NCBI GenBank assembly: GCA_003427395.1
Contig: BFEA01000039.1
Span: forward strand, 843,434 to 907,433
Direction: 5' to 3'
Length of the DNA stretch: 64,000 nucleotides
Source of the DNA: Chara braunii
Taxonomy: Eukaryota; Streptophyta; Charophyceae; Charales; Characeae
Shown here: positions 56,590-64,000 of the stretch, piece after piece
Numbering within the stretch: position 1 is the first letter of the stretch
How the letters are laid out: each line of letters starts with the position of its first letter
Notes under the pieces: model-generated
Told to the model about the DNA's origin: nothing
The model's database searches: none
Seen by the model: only the letters and a program-made list of their open reading frames with translations
Translations under genes and position numbers: made by a program

Positions 56590-59290
56590 AATCATCATTT
56601 CGTCATATTCATTGAAGATTAGAGTTCCCGTTCGATAAAGGAACAATCTCTCTACCAAGATGGGGTGGTCCACGTCATCCATAACGAAAAAGCAATTTTT
56701 GACCTTCACCTTTATAATATCGACGAGCACATCTGAGGTCGTCCCACGAAACACCACCTTACAATTGGTTCCATGCGATACCTCAATCTGCTTGGTCGAT
56801 GTTCATTCTCAATGCAATTGCGTCCTTTTCCCTTATGATATTCATTTTATCGCCCGTATCTACCACCGCGGTACACTTTAAACCGTTTACTACCAGATCC
56901 ATGAACCCACATGCAACACACTTCCAGTCCATTTTGATACTTGTCTCATCTTACCCAACCTCTCTAGGAAATATAGTTCTCAAGTGGACATTGGTACCAA
57001 CCTTCTTGACAGACACCCTTTTAGTTCATCTCGTAGTTTTGGGGCAAGGGGCAGGATATTAATTAAGCTAAGAAGGTCATTATGACCTTCTAACAGTCGA
57101 GCTATCGTTCTCTCGATATCAAAACCATCTTCGAGTTGAACCTCATACTTTTTTTTTCTTTTGAGCATCATCGCACTGACTCGGCTAAACTGCCCTACGA
57201 ACTCCTCTTTTTCCGACTCTCTACTCCGTCCGCTTATCTTATTCTTCGTAGAGCCTTTCATCCTCTTCATCTAGAACTTCATCCGAAACTTCTACAACTT
57301 ATTTTATAAGTTCCGATTCTGCTTATTTCCGAGGAGGCGCTTGACTTGGGCCGACTTTATCTTGAGCTCTTGTCCTGGCCGTTTGCGGTACCCTTTCATG
57401 CGAAGTGGGGGCCTAAGGGTCATTCCGGACCTTGGTGTTGATCCCACTGTCACTACTCCTGGGTACCCTTGCTGCCCTGCCACCGCCTAAGGGCCAGAGT
57501 CGTATAAGAACACATTGGGCAGTTCCGCGTTCCACGACTTTACTTCCTTAACCATTTGTAACAACTTTCGTTGATATCTTCTCACTTTTCTCATCAAGTT
57601 CTTCATTCATCAGAGGATACTTAATGCAGACTCTCTTTCAAAGTTTGAATCATCACTATCTGACTCACTTGTACGGACGATTCTTCCTTTTCTTGCCACA
57701 TTTTGAACATTGTTGGTGGAGCAGGTTGGTCGCTTGCCTGTCTAATAGCCTCTTTCAGTGTACCACATGGAATCTTAGAGTCGATATAATTCGCAAACTT
57801 GTTGTAGGTATCTTTGTCGAAGTTTGAAGATATCAACCCTTTCTTCTCGTCTAACCTCCTACTTTGGCAGTAACGTGTAGTATGACCCACTATCCCACAA
57901 TGCCTACAAGTGGCATTCTGCCAATCAAAACGTGTCCGTTTGTACCCCTCGCCACCTTCCTGGTCATCGTGACCATTTTGGTCATTCCACCCACCGCCGC
58001 AACCACCACCATTACGTCCTCCCCCTCGACCTCCACCATTGCCTCGCCCGCCACCGCCGCGACCCCCTTGGCCACAACCACCATTCCCTTGGTCACCATC
58101 ACCTCCTTGTTCTTGAGTTCACCCTCCAGCCATTTTAGCTTGTGATGCTTGTTGCACGGGGAGTTGAGGCGGCCCCATCGGCTGAGTTTGAGCCGTTGGG
58201 AAGCTTGGCGGCATCATACTTATTTGAGGACTAGGGTAGAGTTTAAAATGGCTTGCCGCTGTTTGACCACTCATTGCCCAAGGCACGTACGGATAATACA
58301 CCTACCAGGGTCCCATCGGACCAAAAGATGGTCACTGACCATAGGACTGCGACCCCGTCTGTGATGGTCCTGCTCTACTTGTTGCGGTTTCCACTTCGGG
58401 TGGGCCAGTGTCAAACCCTAATGCTTGCCCTTTTCGTTAGCCTTGTTCCCTTTACACAAGATTTCATTGCTTTCGTCACGCCTTAGTTAATCGTCGGGGA
58501 TCCTTCATCGTATTCATACTCTTTGGTTTCCTCTTATGCCGGCTCCTTTCCTTTTCCCTGGACAACAGTCACAACCTTTCTTTGGACCACCCGCTATTTC
58601 CTAACTCCCAACTATGCGAGCACATCTTGTGCGATCTTTCACACATCTGGGGCTCCCGTAGTGGTTGACTCTCGCTAATTATGCTTCCACCTATGATGGC
58701 GCATTTGGAATAAGTAAACCTGGTCCAAATCACCCTCCTCAATACTCTTCATTATTGTGCCCCACAAGGGTTTTCCCCCAACTTCCCCATGACTTGTTAA
58801 TGCCCCCGCTTTTGTTGCTGAAAAAAATCTTAAAAAGATAGTGCACTGCTTTTCCTCCACTATCCCAAATACCTTTTTGATTTTTTTTTTGAAGGCAGAA
58901 GCAAAAACACCTACCGCCGTGCAGTCATTTGTGCTCATGACCTCCAGATCCGAGACAACTAACAGACAATCTCCCAACTTGAACCTTCTTTGCAGTTCAT
59001 GCTTGAATCTGTTCCAACTTTCATGAGCGTATGCTATCACTTTATTCACTTCATAATGAAGTTCATACTACCATACATACTTCAGGACGTGCTTAAGCTT
59101 ATCGGCCTTAGACAAACCCACCATCACTTGCTTCACCATCTCCAACCAATCAGAGATTTTTTCCCCTGTGAATAAGAAAGTCACAACCTTCGAAAATTGT
59201 TCTCCAGTTACCTTTTGACAATCCAGAGCCTCAACCAGATCATCTACTGTCAGACCTCCTTCCACATCATCGGCGACAACCTTTAAATTC
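56590..59290 (-). pseudogene. Truncated Ty3-type gag-pro
   Basis: Read on the minus strand. The gag core is at 59,265-58,675 (FLFTGEKISDWLEMVKQV, then WNRFKHELQRRFKLGD, broken by a TAG at 59,068). A low-complexity Gln/Pro region follows, then a Gly/Asn-rich stretch, then a CCHC knuckle at 57,908-57,867 (C-x2-C-x4-H-x4-C, CRHCGIVGHTTRYC). Further on are DGFDIERTIARLLEG (about 57,110) and a retropepsin-like part with VVDTGDKMNII (DTG at 56,860-56,852) and CFFVMDDVDHPIL (about 56,690-56,655). Several frames are needed. The order gag, knuckle, protease fits a Ty3/gypsy-type LTR retrotransposon. Reverse transcriptase, RNase H and integrase, and both LTRs, are absent; the sequence ends at the satellite terminal block. 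Confidence 0.78.
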
Positions 59291-59370
59291 GCGATCCCTT
59301 CTTGCCTTTTCAGACTTCCATGACAAAAACATACAACACATACTTAGCATACAACCTCTCCGTTGTACTA

Positions 59371-59770
59371 ACTCTTTGGAGGACTTTGTACCATCCATTC
59401 AAGTGTAGTTGAATTTGGCCCAACTGCCCAAGGCGCTTGCAGAGCGCGCACTTCACTGGTTAAAGTGAGATAAACAACCACAAAAAAAGCTAAAATTCCT
59501 ACAATAGAAAGATGAGAGTCAAAACTACTCAGTGCATTTCATCCGACATAAGCTTATGAATAATCTGGAATGCGGCGTAACATGTCCGCAAGACCAAAGA
59601 AATGCATAGGAAAGAAAGTCAAATTCACACCCAAAAAAGTAATCCAAAAATGAATTTGGCCTAAGGTTTTTGGATATTGCAGTCCAGAGATTTTGCCTAT
59701 CCAATAGTAGAATCCTGCAAATAGAGCGAATATGGCTCCCATAGAACGTACGTAATGAAAGTGTATTAAA
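59371..59770 (-). pseudogene. cox1: Nuclear copy of mitochondrial cox1, C-terminal part
   Basis: The frame reads [20 protein letters not shown], then [37 protein letters not shown] and, after in-frame stops at 59,554-59,556 (TAA) and 59,539-59,541 (TGA), [16 protein letters not shown] and [14 protein letters not shown], ending at a TAG. This is the last third of cytochrome c oxidase subunit I, including a haem-region His in HFHYV. Upstream of HFHYV the similarity is lost. Stops plus an N-terminal truncation indicate a nuclear insertion (NUMT). The product would not function. The TGA falls at a Trp position (AYxGWNAL in other cox1). Confidence 0.9.
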
Positions 59771-60017
59771 CCACCACTGCCCCCGCCAGTATAAAATGCC
59801 AAAGTACCGGTACACCGTAATCGGCCTTTTTTGGCTGCGCGACCAGTTATTCGCGGCCTACCGGGTCCCAACGTGATTTTTCGATTGAGATGTGGTCCCC
59901 GGTGGGCCGCGGTCGGATGGTGACGTTCGAGGCCGATGTCTGGGTTGCTCCTTTCGGACATCGAGGTGTTCGCCCCGAACATATTTCCAAATTTTCGATT
60001 TTCGAAAAATGCATATT

Positions 60018-60962
60018 NNNNNNNNNNNNNNNNNNNNNNNNNNNNNNNNNNNNNNNNNNNNNNNNNNNNNNNNNNNNNNNNNNNNNNNNNNNNNNNNNNN
60101 NNNNNNNNNNNNNNNNNNNNNNNNNNNNNNNNNNNNNNNNNNNNNNNNNNNNNNNNNNNNNNNNNNNNNNNNNNNNNNNNNNNNNNNNNNNNNNNNNNNN
60201 NNNNNNNNNNNNNNNNNNNNNNNNNNNNNNNNNNNNNNNNNNNNNNNNNNNNNNNNNNNNNNNNNNNNNNNNNNNNNNNNNNNNNNNNNNNNNNNNNNNN
60301 NNNNNNNNNNNNNNNNNNNNNNNNNNNNNNNNNNNNNNNNNNNNNNNNNNNNNNNNNNNNNNNNNNNNNNNNNNNNNNNNNNNNNNNNNNNNNNNNNNNN
60401 NNNNNNNNNNNNNNNNNNNNNNNNNNNNNNNNNNNNNNNNNNNNNNNNNNNNNNNNNNNNNNNNNNNNNNNNNNNNNNNNNNNNNNNNNNNNNNNNNNNN
60501 NNNNNNNNNNNNNNNNNNNNNNNNNNNNNNNNNNNNNNNNNNNNNNNNNNNNNNNNNNNNNNNNNNNNNNNNNNNNNNNNNNNNNNNNNNNNNNNNNNNN
60601 NNNNNNNNNNNNNNNNNNNNNNNNNNNNNNNNNNNNNNNNNNNNNNNNNNNNNNNNNNNNNNNNNNNNNNNNNNNNNNNNNNNNNNNNNNNNNNNNNNNN
60701 NNNNNNNNNNNNNNNNNNNNNNNNNNNNNNNNNNNNNNNNNNNNNNNNNNNNNNNNNNNNNNNNNNNNNNNNNNNNNNNNNNNNNNNNNNNNNNNNNNNN
60801 NNNNNNNNNNNNNNNNNNNNNNNNNNNNNNNNNNNNNNNNNNNNNNNNNNNNNNNNNNNNNNNNNNNNNNNNNNNNNNNNNNNNNNNNNNNNNNNNNNNN
60901 NNNNNNNNNNNNNNNNNNNNNNNNNNNNNNNNNNNNNNNNNNNNNNNNNNNNNNNNNNNNNN
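60018..60962. other. Assembly gap (N)
   Basis: A run of 945 N, followed directly by a (TC)n microsatellite. The cox1-side sequence just before it (ATTTTCGAAAAATGCATATT, partly palindromic) is AT-rich. Confidence 0.99.

Positions 60963-61026
<64 letters not shown>
60963..61026. repeat. (TC)n microsatellite at a gap edge
   Basis: An uninterrupted TC run of about 64 bases begins at the last N of the gap, so its true length is unknown. Confidence 0.97.
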
Positions 61027-61029
<3 letters not shown>

Positions 61030-62730
61030 CAGACACACACGCCTGCACGCAAACCCTGACATACACACACCTTCGCTGGCGTGGAGGAACACGATTGTGC
61101 AACACGACGGTGGCACACGCGAGCGCAAGCAGCGACGAAAGCACAACACACACGCAAGCACTGTTGGACGGGCACTGGCGCTTGAGACTGCTATGGCGTA
61201 GGGGGGATTTTGACATGGCGGCAAGGCACAGCGGACGCGCGGAGGACCATTCTGGCTATCCAGGAACAGGCCACACCCGCGACGCAGACACACACACACG
61301 GTCGCTGCCAATGGTGATGACGACGCATAGGTCTCATTCACAGCGGCAATGAACAACCGATTCGTGAAGGACGACGCAACAGGAAACGTGACGAAGGCAC
61401 GCACACACGGTCGCCGCGAACGGCGATGGCAGCACGTGGGTCTCGTGCACGGCGGCACGGGGAGCACCGGACGGGGAGATTGCGGCCACAGCGGCTATGT
61501 GACCAGGCCAATGAAACCCTACAGAACCGTCACCTATTTCCACAACCGAATTTCAAGACGCCAAAAAAAAAAAAAAAAAAAAGGACAGTGAAATATATTA
61601 TACGAACTTAAACACCAGGCGGGAAATGGAAATTTTCGCCAACAATTTGTGAAAACGTTCCTTTCCAGCCGACAGGGCCGGCCACGCATTGGACCAGGCC
61701 GACCGTTTGAAAGGCCGTGGCAGCAACCCTCCGCCCGAACGCCTCTCGGAAAAGAGCCTGACAACCACCACCATGAGACTTTGGTCTTGCCCCCCCCACT
61801 CATTATTCGGACGCTAGCCTGCCGAAAAACCCGCCCCTAACTCATAGGAATCAACATTTTCTGGTGGCGGGGGTAGTGGTGGTTTAACATAGTCTTAAAC
61901 CAACTTTTAGCGGTGGGACTCACTCCCTAATCAAAAGGGGCTAGCACCTTCCTTATCTTCAACCTTCTTCATATACCTATTTCTAGCCAGCATGACAGTT
62001 CAAACACTCATTAATCACGTGGAGAACACTTTCATAACTTATTATCTGACTAACATTCATAACCTTGCTGATACCGCCCCGCTTTGTCCTAGCCGCATGA
62101 GATAGGTATGCCTTTATTAAGGACCTCTAAGGAGTTATCAGGATGCACATGCGAGTCTTTCACACACTCATCCTCACTCTTACTTGGTTCAATACTATCA
62201 TCAACTTATCATTTTAGTTTTAACTCATCACTCTAATTAATAATAAAAGTTGTCGTTTTGCTTTCGTTCTCTAAGGATCCAAGTAGGCAACCGAGATCCC
62301 CGGCAACGACACCACCTATCGAGCGTATCGGTCTCGCAGGGGGACCCTCCCGGTTGTGTCATGCAGGATTTTGTAAGACTTTTATCGAAAGGGAGCTTTC
62401 GCCACTCTGGCTGAGTGCGCCGACCACACCTCTCGCAAACCCCTACGACATGATAGGGGTCACGCGAGGCACAACTTACCTCTGTCCAAGGGGTTGTCAC
62501 CACCCTTGGATAGACGTATCCTCACCGAGCTACCAAACCACGTGTGAAAGCTACTCGAATGCAATCATAAAGTCTATTAATTTGATCTATTTATATTATA
62601 CAGACCAAATTACTTCTTGCTTGATTAGTATTATATTTTTAGAGCATTATTTATTAATTGTATACTTATATTTATTTATACTTATTATTTATTGATTAGT
62701 ATACTTATTCTTTGATTTTATAGAAAAAAG
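61027..62730. other. No recognisable gene
   Basis: Around 61,080-61,560 short direct repeats occur (CGGTCGC...CGATGG / GGTCGCTGCCAATGG; CACGCACACACGGTCGC). At 62,283-62,320 the phrase GATCCCCGGCAACGACACCA resembles a motif often seen near plant retrotransposon LTRs, but no LTR pair is visible. From 62,540 the DNA becomes strongly AT-rich and may be organelle-derived. Confidence 0.4.
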
Positions 62731-62803
62731 GCGAACGTAGCCAAGTGGTCAAGGCAGTGGATTGTGGCTTCACGATACGCGGGTTCAATCCCCGTCGTTC
62801 ACC
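62731..62803 (+). tRNA. trnH-GUG: tRNA-His (GTG anticodon), organelle-type, probably a pseudogene
   Basis: The acceptor stem GCGAACG pairs with CGTTCAC with one C-A mismatch at the second pair; an extra G before the start could be the histidine G-1. The D stem is GCC/GGC and the anticodon arm is GTGGA-TTGTGGC-TTCAC with anticodon GTG. The T arm is GCGGG-TTCAATC-CCCGT. The sequence closely resembles plastid and plant mitochondrial trnH. Flanks are AT-rich. The mismatch and the nuclear repeat context suggest an inserted organelle fragment. Confidence 0.85.
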
Positions 62804-62819
62804 CATATTTAATTCAGAA

Positions 62820-64000
62820 TCAATATTCACTATATAATCAATATATTTTAATAACCTACAAAAAAAATATCAAATAAATATATAAAATACAAATTGCTCT
62901 GGGGGCTGATCCCAAGCGTCTCCGCGTCGATCGACTAGGACCATTCAACTAACCACGCTATACACTTCACAAAAGTCCAACCAAACTTCATACATCAATC
63001 ACTCCTAGTTCATTTTTTGTATCCAACCCAGAACTCTTGCTGTGTGTCCGAAACTGGATTCAATGCAGGTTCCGCGTTGAATAATTCAACGACCGTTAAA
63101 TTCCGTTGAATTCCTCGTTAAAAAGTTAAAACAAAGGGTTTCACCGGGACCCGCGGTGATTTTTCTCGCCAGCCAGAAATTATAACAAAACAAAACAAAA
63201 AAACGAGGTTGTAGATCTTTTTTAGGTCTACAACCTTGTATTTTTATTTTGATGTTTTGACTCTTTTGAGCTTTGGCAATATTTAAAAAAAAATAAAAAA
63301 CATAACCACAATTAAAAAAATAAAAAACAAAAGACGAAATGAGTTTTTTTTTTTTTTTTGTCGAATTTTTTTTTCTAGGGCTAAAAACAAGACAGTAAAT
63401 AAAAATAAAAAATAAAGGGTTATAGATATTTCAAAGATGTACAACCTTTTTTTTCTTTTTTTTTAACTTCATATATTAAAAAAACAACAACATAAAAACA
63501 AATTAAAAAGAGAAAAAACATACACACACACACACAACATACACAAACACATATAAACACATACACATGCACACAGACATGCACACACACACACACACAC
63601 ACACGCTAACAATCATGCATACACACACACATACGCAAACACATGCACATACATACATATCCATGCACAAACAAACTCTCTTAGTGACTTACACACAGGC
63701 ACACACATACACACATACGCATACACAACACACTTGCACACACATAACTGGGGGCCTTGGGGGTTGGGGGATATGGGGGTGGATAGTTTAGAGGGCTTCC
63801 GGGTACGCATGGGGACTGGTGCCGAGAGGTTGGTTAGTGGTGGTTGACAGGCTGGTTGGTGTTGGTCTCATTCGGTGGTATAAGAGGTGCTTCAGGGGTT
63901 AGGGGAATGCTTTTTTTTTTTTTTAGTTGGGGGGTTTGAGTGCGCAGGTGCCTAGGACCACGTGTTCCGGACCCCACACATCAATTCCGTTTTTCCGAAA
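62820..64000. other. No recognisable gene; AT-rich DNA and CA-rich tract
   Basis: AAAAAT-type homopolymer tracts are frequent from 63,180 to 63,480. A degenerate (CA)n/(CATA)n tract spans about 63,518-63,745. The final 250 bp are G-rich without a protein-like frame. Confidence 0.55.

Noticed and set aside
62283-62320. Retrotransposon LTR boundary at GATCCCCGGCAACGACACCA
   Set aside because: The phrase resembles plant LTR-associated sequence, but I found no partner LTR or internal coding region.

Overview
This window looks like repeat-rich nuclear DNA from a large eukaryotic genome. Four things support that: long gene-poor stretches, several scaffold gaps of N, decayed transposable elements of eukaryotic type, and inserted organelle DNA. 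The organelle pieces are a cox1 C-terminal fragment resembling the plant/green-algal protein and a plastid/mitochondrial-type tRNA-His. They point to the green lineage. The mix of Helitron, Ty3-type gag-pro and long satellites would fit a streptophyte alga such as Chara, but that species guess is inference. I see no bacterial operon and no clearly intact host gene.

Layout. At 0.4-1.7 kb there is a hypothetical ORF and a Ulp1/C48 cysteine-protease fragment. A decayed autonomous Helitron occupies 3.8-11 kb: zinc-binding region, HUH Rep, Pif1-type helicase, and a Ulp1 protease read in the same frame as the helicase. An unrecognised charged ORF follows. From 11.6 to 14.3 kb there is a broken ORF and an array of ~390-bp repeats. 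Between 14.3 and 20 kb an ~840-bp segment is present twice as a direct repeat, with a third partial copy between the two and a gap of 828 N. From 20 to 25 kb there is AT-rich DNA with foldback sequences and simple repeats.

At 25.1-32.2 kb the minus strand carries a broken multi-domain coding region. In coding order it has an unknown N-terminal ORF, a ParB-like domain, a region resembling a beta-class DNA methyltransferase, an unknown region with Gly/Ser-rich repeats, and a Ulp1-like protease. I consider this the most unusual object in the window. From 32.5 to 37.7 kb, minisatellite arrays with a GTTCGACTCGA-like dyad core flank an unrecognised 349-aa minus-strand ORF. At 38.1-40.9 kb there is a broken plus-strand gene of the DUF7869 type, with a likely DDE/RNase H-like core.

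From 46.8 to 56.6 kb there is a giant satellite of an 81-bp unit (27 codons). It is arranged as two arms in opposite orientation meeting near 49,585, and related terminal blocks bound it. It abuts a truncated Ty3-type gag-pro (56.6-59.3 kb, minus), and a degenerate copy of part of that gag lies at the satellite edge. A nuclear cox1 fragment (59.37-59.77 kb), a 945-N gap, the tRNA-His and CA-rich DNA complete the window.

Most coding regions are interrupted by stops or frameshifts, so this is a graveyard of mobile elements rather than a working gene cluster. All domain calls come from reading motifs by eye; no database search was run.
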